The notes: a model not told the origin generated them from the letters alone. A stretch of 64,000 bases of DNA from Methylobacterium cerastii (GCF_022179125.1 NZ_BPQG01000028.1:1-64000), one strand, 5' to 3'; positions 51,290 to 58,968 are shown, counted from the first letter of the stretch. Made by a program: numbers and translations.

Positions 51290-52065
51290 TGTCGTCCGGC
51301 GTCCGCGCCGCCTCCGAGCCGTTCCCGTTCAGGTCGCCCGTGTCCGAGTCCGCCATTTCCGTCTCGACCCATCCCCTACCCCGCCTCCTTGTCAGCGTCC
51401 GCGACGCCGCCGAGGCCGAGGTCGCGATCCGTGCCGGCGCCGACCTGATCGACGCCAAGGACCCGGAGAACGGGGCGCTCGGCGCCCTGCCCGCGGAGAT
51501 CGTCCGCGCCGTCGTCGCGCACACCGCCGGCCGCGCGGCCACGAGCGCGGTGGCCGGGGAGCCGGCCCCGGCGGAGCGGCAGGCCGCGATCCGCGCCATG
51601 GCGGAGACGGGCGTCGCCTGGGTCAAGGTCGCGGTTCGCCCCGACTGGCTCGCCGACGTGTCCGCCCTGCACGCGGCCGGCGCCGCCGCGCCCGGCCGCC
51701 TCGTCGCCGTGCTGTTCGCCGAGGACGATCCCGAGCCGGACTGCGCGCCGCGCCTCGCGGCGGCGGGCTTCATCGGCGCGATGATCGACACGGCGGTCAA
51801 GGACGGGCGCCGGCTGCCCGACCTCATTGACAGCGAGCGCCTCGCCGCCTTCGTCGCCGCGGCCCGCATCGCGGGGCTGGTGTCGGGGCTCGCCGGGTCG
51901 CTGCGCGTCGGCGACATCCCCGGCCTCGCCGCCCACCGGCCGGACTATCTCGGGTTCCGCGGCGGCCTCTGCCGCGACGGCGACCGCCGCAACGGCCTCG
52001 ACGCCCAGCGGCTGTCGCAAGCCGTGCGGGCGCTTCGCCGGCCGGCCGCGCGAGACGCGGCGTGA
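51289..52065 (+). CDS. mfnB: (5-formylfuran-3-yl)methyl phosphate synthase, methanofuran biosynthesis
   Basis: Condenses two glyceraldehyde-3-phosphate molecules to form the furan ring of methanofuran. The conserved lysines of the archaeal enzyme are visible: LIDAKDPENGALG, WVKVAVRP and MIDTAVKDGR, with a C-terminal GLAGSLRVGDIP and PDYLGFRGGLC. The protein has 258 residues including a 20-residue leader absent from archaeal forms; a GTG at 51339 (VSESAIS) is an alternative start. In methylotrophs it supports the formyl-transferase/hydrolase pathway with methanofuran and H4MPT. It overlaps both neighbours, so it sits in one coupled operon. Confidence 0.88.
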   Translation: MSSGVRAASEPFPFRSPVSESAISVSTHPLPRLLVSVRDAAEAEVAIRAGADLIDAKDPENGALGALPAEIVRAVVAHTAGRAATSAVAGEPAPAERQAAIRAMAETGVAWVKVAVRPDWLADVSALHAAGAAAPGRLVAVLFAEDDPEPDCAPRLAAAGFIGAMIDTAVKDGRRLPDLIDSERLAAFVAAARIAGLVSGLAGSLRVGDIPGLAAHRPDYLGFRGGLCRDGDRRNGLDAQRLSQAVRALRRPAARDAA

Positions 52066-52793
52066 GCGTGCGCACCGTCGTCAAGGTCGGGGGCAGCCTC
52101 TCAGCCGACCCGGCACGCCTGCGGGCGCTGCTCGTCGCGCTGGCGGAGGGCGCCTTCGGCCCCTGCCTCGTCGTCCCGGGCGGCGGCGAACACGCCGACG
52201 CGGTCCGCGCGGCGCAGCGGCGCGACGGCTTCGACGACGCCGAGGCGCATCGCCGTGCGCTCGACGCAATGAGCCGCATGGCGGACTATCTTCACGCGAT
52301 TGAGCCGCGCCTTCCCGTCATCGCCCTCGCCTTCGAGGACCAGCGCCTTCAAGAGCCCGGCGGGGCCACCGAAGACACGCGGGTGGAGCCTCGCGGCCCC
52401 CTCTCCCATGGGGAGAGGGGACCCGCGCTTCGATCCGAAACCGCTGCGACAGGCGTGAAACCGTCCATTCGGACGGTGACGCGCGAGGGCGCCGGCTCGC
52501 TTCGATCCCACATCTGGGACCCCGCAGCCCTGCGCGCCGGCCACCCCGACATCGCCGAGACCTGGGACGTCACCTCGGACAGCCTCGCGCTCTGGGCGGC
52601 GACGCAGCTCGGCGCCGCCCGCTGCATCCTGGTGAAGTCCGCCGACGCGCCGGCGGGTGCCGACGCGCGGGCGCTCGCGCGGATCGGCCTGGTCGACGCC
52701 GCGTTCCCGGCCTTCGCGGCCCGTTACGGTGGCGCGGTCGCGATCCTGGGGCCCGCCGGCGAGCGCGCCGTCCACCTCCGGGCCGCCGCATGA
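52062..52793 (+). CDS. Amino-acid-kinase-fold protein of the C1-cofactor operon, MfnE-like, with in-frame repeat insertion
   Basis: The 243-residue protein has the kinase N-terminus TVVKVGGSLSADPARL, LVVPGGGEHADAV and the C-terminal WDVTSDSLALWAATQLGAARCILVK, typical of the archaeal/methylotroph kinase acting on furan phosphates (MfnE family, formerly an orf of the H4MPT cluster). A 45-50 residue stretch (about 99-147) breaks the fold between the N- and C-lobes and corresponds to a palindromic repeat element in the DNA. Without it the protein would be near the normal 195-200 residues. The GTG start overlaps the mfnB stop (GTGA). Confidence 0.8.
   Translation: MSVRTVVKVGGSLSADPARLRALLVALAEGAFGPCLVVPGGGEHADAVRAAQRRDGFDDAEAHRRALDAMSRMADYLHAIEPRLPVIALAFEDQRLQEPGGATEDTRVEPRGPLSHGERGPALRSETAATGVKPSIRTVTREGAGSLRSHIWDPAALRAGHPDIAETWDVTSDSLALWAATQLGAARCILVKSADAPAGADARALARIGLVDAAFPAFAARYGGAVAILGPAGERAVHLRAAA
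52368..52510. repeat. Palindromic element inside the kinase gene
   Basis: The stretch contains CCCTCTCCC / GGGGAGAGGG around ATG at about 52409-52431, and ACCGTCC (52460-52466) pairing with GGACGGT. CGCTTCGATCC occurs near 52428 and again near 52498, like flanking direct repeats. The GGGGAGAGGGGACCCGCG segment matches the repeat in the first gap of the window. The insert length keeps the kinase frame open, giving an Arg/Pro-rich peptide. Confidence 0.65.
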
Positions 52794-54355
52794 GCGGCGC
52801 GCCCGAGCACCTCGTCTTCGTCACCGGCAAGCTCGCGCGCGCCCGGCTGGAGAAGGTCGCGAGCGCCCTGCCCCCCGAGCGCTTCGCCTGGAGCATCGCC
52901 GATTCCGGGGTGAAGGTCGCCGCGCTGATGACCGAGGAGATCATCAAGCGCCGCGTCACCCTGCCCGACGGCGCCACCCGCATCGTCCTGCCGGGGCGCT
53001 GCCGGGCGAACCCTGAGGCGCTGGCCGCCCATTTCGGCCTGCCGGTGGAGCGCGGCCCCGACGAGATCGTCGACCTGCCGGCCCATCTGGGCTTGGCCGG
53101 CCGCAAGGTCGACCTCTCGCGCCACGACCTGCGCATCTTCTCCGAAATCGTCGACGCCTCGAAGATGAACGCGGACCAGGTGGTGGCCAAGGGACTCGAT
53201 CTGGCGCGCCGGGGCGCCGACGTGATCGACCTCGGCGGCCTGCCGGACACCGACTTCCCGCATCTCGAGGCGTGCGTGCGCGGGTTGAAGGCGCAGGGGC
53301 TGAAGGTCAGCGTCGACTCCTTCTCGATCGACGAGCTGCGCCGGGGGGCGGCCGCCGGGGCCGACTTCCTGCTGAGCCTCAACGAGGAGACCCTCGACCT
53401 CGCCTTCGAGACCGACGCGGTGCCGATCCTCGTGCCGACGCGGCCCGACGACCTGCCCTCCCTCGACCGCGCCATCGCGCGGATGGTGGCGGCGGGGCGC
53501 CCGTTCATCGCCGACCCGATCCTGGAGCCGATCCATTTCGGCTTCGTCGACTCGATCGAGCGCTACCGCGCCACCCGCGCCCGCTGGCCCGACATCGCGA
53601 TGATGATGGGAACCGGCAACCTCACCGAACTCACCGAGGCCGACAGCCTCGGGATCACCGCGCTGCTGGTCGGGATGTGCTCGGAGCTGTCGGTCGGCAA
53701 CGTCCTGATCGTGCAGGTCTCCAACCACACCCGCCGCACGGTGGAGGAACACGATGCCGCGAGGCGGGTGATGTACGCGGCCAAGGCCGACGCGGCGCTG
53801 CCGAAGGGCTACGGCCGGGCACTTCTGGCACTTCACGACAAGCGTCCCTTCGTGCAAACGCCCGACGAGATCGCGGCGCTGGCGGCCCAGGTCCGCGACC
53901 CGAACTACCGGATCGCGGTCGCCGAGGACGGGATCCACGTCTACAACCGCGACGTCCACAAGGTCGGCACCGACGCGATGGCCTTCTTCACCGATCTCGA
54001 CGTCGCCAGCGACGGCGCCCACGCGTTCTACCTCGGCGGCGAGCTGACCAAGGCCGAGACCGCGTGGCGCCTCGGCAAGCGCTACGTGCAAGACGAGCCG
54101 CTGGACTGGGCCTGCGCCGCCGACGCCGATGTCGAGGACACCACCGCCTTCAAGAAGGCCGGCCACACCAAGCATTCCGGGCCGGACGCCCTGCCGGGCG
54201 CCCGCGACGCGCAGGTTCCGGTCGAGGCCGGCGCCTCGGCGCCCCGCACCATCGCGCCGGAGGAGGCCGCGGCCGAGGCGTCGGTGTCGGCGACGCCCGA
54301 GGCGCCCGCGCAAAAACTCGTCTGCGGCAAGCTCGTGCCGGCCGGGGAGGCCTGA
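52790..54355 (+). CDS. Dihydropteroate synthase-like protein of H4MPT biosynthesis (DUF6513 type)
   Basis: The 521-residue protein has an N-terminal region HLVFVTGKLARARLEKVASA (DUF6513) and a DHPS-like TIM barrel starting about residue 130. The barrel carries ADVIDLGGLPDTDFPHLEA, VSVDSFSIDELRRG, FIADPILEPIHFGF and MMMGTGNLTELTEADSLG. This is an archaeal-type protein of the H4MPT gene set in methylotrophs, thought to act in pterin/ribofuranosyl-aminobenzene assembly. The C-terminal 60 residues are Ala/Glu/Pro-rich. It overlaps the kinase stop (ATGA). I infer the H4MPT role from family and context. Confidence 0.82.
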   Translation: MSGAPEHLVFVTGKLARARLEKVASALPPERFAWSIADSGVKVAALMTEEIIKRRVTLPDGATRIVLPGRCRANPEALAAHFGLPVERGPDEIVDLPAHLGLAGRKVDLSRHDLRIFSEIVDASKMNADQVVAKGLDLARRGADVIDLGGLPDTDFPHLEACVRGLKAQGLKVSVDSFSIDELRRGAAAGADFLLSLNEETLDLAFETDAVPILVPTRPDDLPSLDRAIARMVAAGRPFIADPILEPIHFGFVDSIERYRATRARWPDIAMMMGTGNLTELTEADSLGITALLVGMCSELSVGNVLIVQVSNHTRRTVEEHDAARRVMYAAKADAALPKGYGRALLALHDKRPFVQTPDEIAALAAQVRDPNYRIAVAEDGIHVYNRDVHKVGTDAMAFFTDLDVASDGAHAFYLGGELTKAETAWRLGKRYVQDEPLDWACAADADVEDTTAFKKAGHTKHSGPDALPGARDAQVPVEAGASAPRTIAPEEAAAEASVSATPEAPAQKLVCGKLVPAGEA

Positions 54356-54359
54356 GCCG

Positions 54360-54983
54360 GTGCCGCTGATCCTCGAGACGATCGTCACCACGCTCTCTCC
54401 CGAAGGCGCCCTGCACCTCGTGCCCTTCGGCCTGATCGCGGAGGGCGACGACTATGTGCTGGCGCCGTTCCGGCCCTCGCCGACGATCCTCAACCTCGAC
54501 GTCGACCCGTACTTCTGTGCGTCGAGCCCGCGCGACGTGCGGGTGATCGCGGGCGCCGTCACCGGCCGCCGCGAGTGGCCGACGGTCGCGTGCGACAGGA
54601 TCCGCGGACGGCGCCTCGCCGACAGCTTCGGCCACGCCGAGTTCGCGGTGACGTCGGTCGAGGCCGACGCGACCCGGCCGCGCTACCGCGGACGCCTGGT
54701 CCACGCGGCGGCCCACGCCCCGTTCATAGGCTACAACCGGGCGCAGGCCGCCGTGCTGGAGGCGGCGATCCTCTCGACGCGGCTCCACATGCTGGCGCCC
54801 GACAAGGTCATGGCCGAGATGCGCTATCTCGCCATCGCGATATCCAAGACGGCCGGCCCGCGCGAGCGGGAGGCCTGGGACTGGATCGAGGACAAGGTCG
54901 CCGCCCACCTCGGGACGGAAGACCGCATCCTCGCCGACACCGACGCCGCACGAGACGGCGAAGCCTCAGGAGTGACATGCTGA
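54360..54983 (+). CDS. DUF447-family protein (H4MPT gene set)
   Basis: The 207-residue protein begins ILETIVTTLSPEGALHLVPFGL and has PTILNLDVDPYF, WPTVACDRIRGRRLADSFGHAE and a C-terminal helical KVMAEMRYLAIAISKTAG. It matches the DUF447 flavin-reductase-like family shared by methanogens and H4MPT-using methylotrophs, where loss affects H4MPT-dependent growth; the exact reaction is unknown. The start is GTG, nine bases after a GGGGAGG that lies inside the previous gene. It overlaps the MxaD-like gene. Confidence 0.82.
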   Translation: MPLILETIVTTLSPEGALHLVPFGLIAEGDDYVLAPFRPSPTILNLDVDPYFCASSPRDVRVIAGAVTGRREWPTVACDRIRGRRLADSFGHAEFAVTSVEADATRPRYRGRLVHAAAHAPFIGYNRAQAAVLEAAILSTRLHMLAPDKVMAEMRYLAIAISKTAGPREREAWDWIEDKVAAHLGTEDRILADTDAARDGEASGVTC

Positions 54984-55522
54984 TGAGAAGACTGGCCCTC
55001 ACGAGCGCCGTGGTGATCGCCGCGCTGGCGGCGACCACGGCCCAGGCCCACGGCCCGACCCGCAAGAAGGTCGAGGAGACGGTCGAGATCAACGCCAGCC
55101 CGGACAAGGTCTGGAAGGTGATCGGCAACTTCCAGGACATGAGCTGGCTGCCCCTGGTCGAGAAGACCGAGGGCAAGGAGGGCAACACCCCCGACAAGGC
55201 CACCCGCGTGCTGACGCTCAAGGGCGGCGCCACCGTCGAGGAGAGCCTGTACAAGTATTCCGCCGAGAAGATGAGCTACTCGTACCGGATCACCAAGGTC
55301 GACGTGAAGACCCTCCCGGTCAACGACTACTCCTCCACGCTCAAGGTCGAGGCCGACGGCGACGGCAAGTCGAAGGTGTCGTGGGACGGCGCGTTCTACC
55401 GCGGCTACATGAACAACGACCCGCCGCCCGAGCTGAGCGACGAGGCCTCCCAGAAGGCCGTGCGCGGCCTCTACCGCACCGGCCTCGACGCCCTGAAGGC
55501 GCAGGTCGAGAAGGGCTCTTGA
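54977..55522 (+). CDS. MxaD-like exported SRPBCC protein
   Basis: The 181-residue protein has a signal peptide (RRLALTSAVVIAALAATTAQAH). The mature protein has VEETVEINASPDKVWKVIGNFQDMSWLPLV, the opening of START/SRPBCC proteins such as MxaD, and YRITKVDVKTLPVNDYSSTLKVE. MxaD affects methanol dehydrogenase/cytochrome cL interaction in methylotrophs. The mxaF cluster is not here, so this is a paralogue or a lanthanide-system partner. AGGAG at 54968-54972 allows a start at 54977 or 54983. Confidence 0.8.
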   Translation: MLMRRLALTSAVVIAALAATTAQAHGPTRKKVEETVEINASPDKVWKVIGNFQDMSWLPLVEKTEGKEGNTPDKATRVLTLKGGATVEESLYKYSAEKMSYSYRITKVDVKTLPVNDYSSTLKVEADGDGKSKVSWDGAFYRGYMNNDPPPELSDEASQKAVRGLYRTGLDALKAQVEKGS

Positions 55523-56514
55523 GCCGTTTCACGACGACGCGACGCGGAGGCCGGCCGGGTGCCGGCCTCTCGCTCGCCTCGGTCCTCGCGCTGGCCTTGG
55601 CCCTCTGGCTCGCCCCGTTCGCCGCGCGCGCCGCCGAGGCGGTCGTCACCGTGCAGGGCGACAACGCCGTCGACGTGATCGACCTCGCGGCCGGCACGAT
55701 CCTGCAGCGCATCCCGGTCGCCGGCTCGCCCGCCGGCATCGCCTTCTCGCCCGACCGCACCCAGGCCTACGTGACCTGCCCGGACGCGCCGGGCATCGCC
55801 GTCATCGACCTTCCCACGCGCAAGGTCGTGCAGGTGCTGACCCTGCCGGGCGGTCCCCTCGGCATCGCGGCGAACCCGAAGGGCGGCGCCGTCTACGTCG
55901 CCGACTGGTACGCCAAGCGGGTGTTCGTGCTGGTGCCGGGCGAGGCGGGTCTGAAGCTCGACGGCGAGATCGCGGTCGGCGCCTCGCCCTCCGGGCTGGC
56001 GGTGACGCCGGACGGCGCGACGCTGCTGGTCGCCAACCGCGAGGCGGACACGGTCTCGGTGGTCGACCTCGCGACCCGCCGCGCGACCGCGACGATCGCC
56101 GTCGGCCACCATCCGTTCGGCCTCACGATCGATGCCGACGCCAAGCGCGCCTACACCGCCAACGTCACCGGCGACGACGTGTCGGTGATCGACCTTTCCG
56201 CGGCGCGCGAGGTCGGCCGGGTGAAGACCGGCCAGCGCCCCTACGTGATCGCCCTGACGGACAAGCGCGGCTTCGTCACCGACCAGTATTCCGGCACCGT
56301 CACGGTGTTCGACCGAGGCACGCTCGCCCCCGTGACGCGGATCGAGGTCGGCGACCACCCCGAGGGCATCGCGACCACCGCCGACGGCCGCTCGGTCATC
56401 GTCGCCAACTGGGGCTCGAACACGCTCTCGGTGATCGACGCCGAGACGCTGACGGTGACCCGCGAGATCAAGACCGACGACAGCCCGCGGGCGTTCGGGG
56501 ACTTTTTGCGTTAG
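55519..56514 (+). CDS. YVTN beta-propeller protein, exported (second copy)
   Basis: The 331-residue protein has a leader (LSLASVLALALALWLAPFAARAA). Repeated blades follow: VVTVQGDNAVDVIDLAAGTI, YVADWYAKRVFVLVPGEAG, VANREADTVSVVDLATRRA and TANVTGDDVSVIDLSAAREV. It resembles the LutB-like propeller encoded divergently, but the two differ in blade sequence. The start is a TTG overlapping the MxaD-like stop (TTGA); no ATG is available. The stop lies inside a 20-bp perfect hairpin. Confidence 0.8.
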   Translation: MSRFTTTRRGGRPGAGLSLASVLALALALWLAPFAARAAEAVVTVQGDNAVDVIDLAAGTILQRIPVAGSPAGIAFSPDRTQAYVTCPDAPGIAVIDLPTRKVVQVLTLPGGPLGIAANPKGGAVYVADWYAKRVFVLVPGEAGLKLDGEIAVGASPSGLAVTPDGATLLVANREADTVSVVDLATRRATATIAVGHHPFGLTIDADAKRAYTANVTGDDVSVIDLSAAREVGRVKTGQRPYVIALTDKRGFVTDQYSGTVTVFDRGTLAPVTRIEVGDHPEGIATTADGRSVIVANWGSNTLSVIDAETLTVTREIKTDDSPRAFGDFLR

Positions 56515-56616
56515 AGCATTTTCCGTGATCTCTGGATCACGGAAAATGCTCTAACTTGTTGTGGGGTCGCATTTTCTTCACGCGAGCCGGCATCCACCTC
56601 GCTTGAAAATGCTCTA
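56511..56616. repeat. Interspersed Rhizobiales-type repeat with a 20-bp perfect hairpin
   Basis: TTAGAGCATTTTCCGTGATC (56511-56530) pairs perfectly with 56535-56554 around a TCTG loop and overlaps the propeller stop codon. A third copy of the arm end, GAAAATGCTCTA, ends at 56616. The intervening sequence (TTGTTGTGGGGTCGCATTTT and so on) is of the type common in short dispersed repeats of Methylobacterium and Bradyrhizobium. It might act as a 3'-end stabiliser for the operon. Confidence 0.75.
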
Positions 56617-56793
56617 GCAGGCTGCTGAAAAAGTCCCGAGATGGAGAAAGACGTTCTCCTGCCGCAGGCACTCGCGGGCCGAGCCCCCACGATCGAGAAC
56701 CGTCGAGACGCGAGAACCGCCCCATTCTCTAACAAATGGTGTGATTCGGAGATGATTGTTCTACCTCGCCCGACTTTTTCAGCAGCCTGCTAG
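56614..56793. mobile_element. MITE-like element, 180 bp with 22-bp perfect terminal inverted repeats
   Basis: The ends are exact inverted copies: the left end is 56614-56635, starting CTAGCAGGCTGCTGAAAA, and the right end is 56772-56793. Both ends carry CTAG, which could be the target duplication. The interior has no credible gene; an ORF of 60-odd codons reads through it but resembles no transposase. The terminal CTGCTGAAAAAGTC motif is typical of transposase-bearing IS relatives, so this is probably a non-autonomous derivative mobilised in trans. Confidence 0.7.
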
Positions 56794-56841
56794 GGACCGG
56801 TGCGTGCGGTTCGGACGTCACGCGCCCTCCCTGCGAGGCGA

Positions 56842-57042
56842 TCAAGCCGCCTCGGGCGGCTCGCCGTCGTCCGGGGCTTCCGGCGCGTGCAGCATGTCCT
56901 CCAGCTCGTCGATCAGCCGGTCGATCTGGTCGGGGGTCGCCAGCACCTTGACGGTCTCGCCGTCCTCGGTGGCCAGCGCCAGCTCGATATGCGGGCCGAC
57001 CCGGGCGGTCAGGACGCGGGCGAGGATCTTCAGGGCGGTCAT
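56842..57042 (-). CDS. Small hypothetical protein, 66 residues
   Basis: The sequence runs MTALKILARVLTARVGPHIE, then LALATEDGETVKVLATPDQI and DRLIDELEDMLHA. It is a single alpha/beta unit of about 45 residues with an acidic tail, and not a family I recognise. Its start overlaps the stop of the hydantoinase-like gene (ATGA), so it is translated with it. It may be a small accessory subunit (inference). Confidence 0.65.
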   Translation of the reverse strand: MTALKILARVLTARVGPHIELALATEDGETVKVLATPDQIDRLIDELEDMLHAPEAPDDGEPPEAA

Positions 57043-58121
57043 CGAGCTTCCTTCGTGGGGGCGGGTTCGGCGGAGAGCAGCGCCACGGCAAGCGCCGGGC
57101 CGCAGGTGGAGGCCCAGTCGGGGCGGCCGGCGATCCGCTCCGCCAGCACCGCGGTGAAGGCGAGGCAGCGGCGGCCGAGCCGCTGGGCCAGGGCTTCGAC
57201 CAGGAACGCGCCCGCGCCGCAGGCGATCAGTGGCGCGGCGGCCGGCATGTCGGGGCGCGAGAGCAGGCCGGCGGCGGCATCGTGGAGCAGGCGCAGCTGC
57301 GCCTCGGCGAAGTGGCGGGCGAGCGCCCGCCAGGCCTCGTCCGTCCCCTCCCCGCGGTCGCGGCCGATCATCCGCGCGAGCCGCGTCTCGCTCTCGGTCA
57401 CCGACTTGCCCTTGCCGTCGCCGCTCGCCTGCTGGTCGGCCCCCTCGGGCAGGTCCCCGGTGATGCGGTAGACATCCGCCGCGTGCGAAAAGGTCTCGGC
57501 CATCAGGCGGGTGCGGCGGCCCTGGAACGGAGCGTGGTCGGCGAGCGCCAGCAGGGGCGTGCGCACGACGCCGGTGTAGACGAGCTCGCCCGTCTCCAGC
57601 CGCTCGGCGTCGCCGTAGCCGGCGGCGGCGGCGCGGCCCCCGACGATCGGGATCAGGTCCGAGGTGGTCGAGCCGACGTCGACGAGCAGCGCGTCCGGCA
57701 CGTGCCGCCCGAGCAGGGCCGCGGTGGCGTGCCAGTTCGCCGAGGCGATCGCGGCGGCGTTGGCCTCCGCTTCGGCGGCTGCGACGAAGCCCGCGCGCCC
57801 GGCATAGATCGCGACCGCGCCGGACAGGTGCCCGGCCGCCCAGCCCGCGAGCTGCGCGACGCCGTCCGTGCGGTCGGCGAAGCAGTCGGTGAGCTCGCCG
57901 GTCATCGTGACGGCGTGCGCCGCCTCCCCCCGCGCCCAATCGGGCAACCCGGCGAAGGTGTCGTCGAGGGCCGGCAGCCCGCGCCAGAGCGGGCACGGCG
58001 CCTGCACCACCGCGCGGACGACGCCGCCCTCGACCAGCGCCGCCTTGACGTGCACCCCGCCGAGATCCCATCCGATCGTCCTGGCGGGGTGGGGGAGCGC
58101 GGCGGCCAATGGCGATCTCAT
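57039..58121 (-). CDS. H4MPT-linked C1-transfer pathway protein, hydantoinase/oxoprolinase-like
   Basis: The 360-residue ASKHA-fold protein has the phosphate-1 loop TIGWDLGGVHVKAALVEGG and the second loop LLVDVGSTTSDLIPIVGGR, with GDAERLETGELVYTGVVRTPL between the lobes. This is the archaeal-type protein always found with H4MPT genes in methylotrophs and required there for the cofactor pathway, although its reaction is unknown. The start is the ATG at 58121, only two bases from the divergent HisA-like ATG. Confidence 0.85.
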   Translation of the reverse strand: MRSPLAAALPHPARTIGWDLGGVHVKAALVEGGVVRAVVQAPCPLWRGLPALDDTFAGLPDWARGEAAHAVTMTGELTDCFADRTDGVAQLAGWAAGHLSGAVAIYAGRAGFVAAAEAEANAAAIASANWHATAALLGRHVPDALLVDVGSTTSDLIPIVGGRAAAAGYGDAERLETGELVYTGVVRTPLLALADHAPFQGRRTRLMAETFSHAADVYRITGDLPEGADQQASGDGKGKSVTESETRLARMIGRDRGEGTDEAWRALARHFAEAQLRLLHDAAAGLLSRPDMPAAAPLIACGAGAFLVEALAQRLGRRCLAFTAVLAERIAGRPDWASTCGPALAVALLSAEPAPTKEAR

Positions 58122-58123
58122 TG

Positions 58124-58894
58124 ATGGGCGACGAAACCGCGCGGGCTTCGTTCGCGGTGATTCCGGTGATCGACCTGCGCCACGGACAGGTGGTGCGGGC
58201 GCGCGCCGGCGAACGGCACAGCTATGCCCCGATCGAGACGCCCTTGGCAAAGGGCTCGGCGCCGGCCGACGTCGCCCGCGGCCTCCTCGACGCGGTCTCC
58301 GGGCCGACCCTCTACGTCGCCGACCTCGACGCGATCATGGACGGCGCGCCGCCCGACCTGCGGGCGCTGGAGGCGATCGCCCGGGCCTGCCCCGGCGTCG
58401 GCCTCTGGGTCGACGCGGGCTTCGCCGAGGCGGCGACGGTCGAGGCCTTCCTCGCGGCCGGGCTCGGCCGCCCGGTGGTCGGCAGCGAGAGCCAGGCCGA
58501 CGAGGGCCTCGTCGTACGCCTCGGGGACCGTGCCGTGCTCTCGCTCGACAGCCGCGGCGCGACGCGCCTCGGGCCGGCCGGCCTGCACGCGGATGCCCGC
58601 CACTGGCCGCCCGAGGTGATCGTGATGACGCTGTCGCGCGTCGGCGTCGGCTCCGGGCCGGACCTCGCCGGGCTGGCGGCGGCCGCGCGCCTCGCGCCGG
58701 ACCGCCGGATTTACGCGGCCGGCGGCGTGCGCGGCCCCGACGACCTCGCCGCGCTGGCCGGCGCCGGCGTCGCGGGCGCCCTGGTCGCGTCGGCGATCCA
58801 CGACGGGCACCTCAGGGCGGAGCACGTCCGGGCGGAGCACTTGCGGGCGGAGCACTTCCGGGCGGAACATCTGCGCGCCGGGCGCCTGGCGTGA
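58124..58894 (+). CDS. HisA-like TIM-barrel protein of the H4MPT gene set
   Basis: The 256-residue protein has the HisA-type N-terminus FAVIPVIDLRHGQVVRARAGER and YAPIETPLAKGSAP, then TLYVADLDAIMDG, VGLWVDAGFAE, VVGSESQ and RIYAAGGVRGPDDLAALAGAG. HisA-like proteins lacking the rest of the histidine operon are a standard part of methylotroph H4MPT clusters; true hisA would be with hisF/hisH. The C-terminal 25 residues are a pentapeptide repeat. A start at 58109 is possible but overlaps the divergent gene. Confidence 0.82.
   Translation: MGDETARASFAVIPVIDLRHGQVVRARAGERHSYAPIETPLAKGSAPADVARGLLDAVSGPTLYVADLDAIMDGAPPDLRALEAIARACPGVGLWVDAGFAEAATVEAFLAAGLGRPVVGSESQADEGLVVRLGDRAVLSLDSRGATRLGPAGLHADARHWPPEVIVMTLSRVGVGSGPDLAGLAAAARLAPDRRIYAAGGVRGPDDLAALAGAGVAGALVASAIHDGHLRAEHVRAEHLRAEHFRAEHLRAGRLA
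58808..58882 (+). repeat. 15-bp tandem repeat (5 copies) at the 3' end of the HisA-like gene
   Basis: Five 15-base units, the most regular being CACGTCCGGGCGGAG and CACTTGCGGGCGGAG, encode RAEH(V/L/F) pentapeptides and add a charged tail after the end of the barrel. They keep the frame and end just before the stop. Confidence 0.9.
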
Positions 58895-58968
58895 ATCTTC
58901 CCGGTCCGCCGCGCCGCTGTTAGGGTGGCGGCCGACCCCCGTTGGCATTCGATAGACCGGCAAGGACG

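Noticed and set aside
56537-56725. Small gene inside the repeat elements
   Set aside because: The frame runs across two unrelated repeats and has no ribosome site or family resemblance.
58124-58894. HisA of histidine biosynthesis
   Set aside because: No hisF, hisH or hisI is nearby; it adjoins H4MPT-linked genes and the protein lacks close HisA features in its second half.
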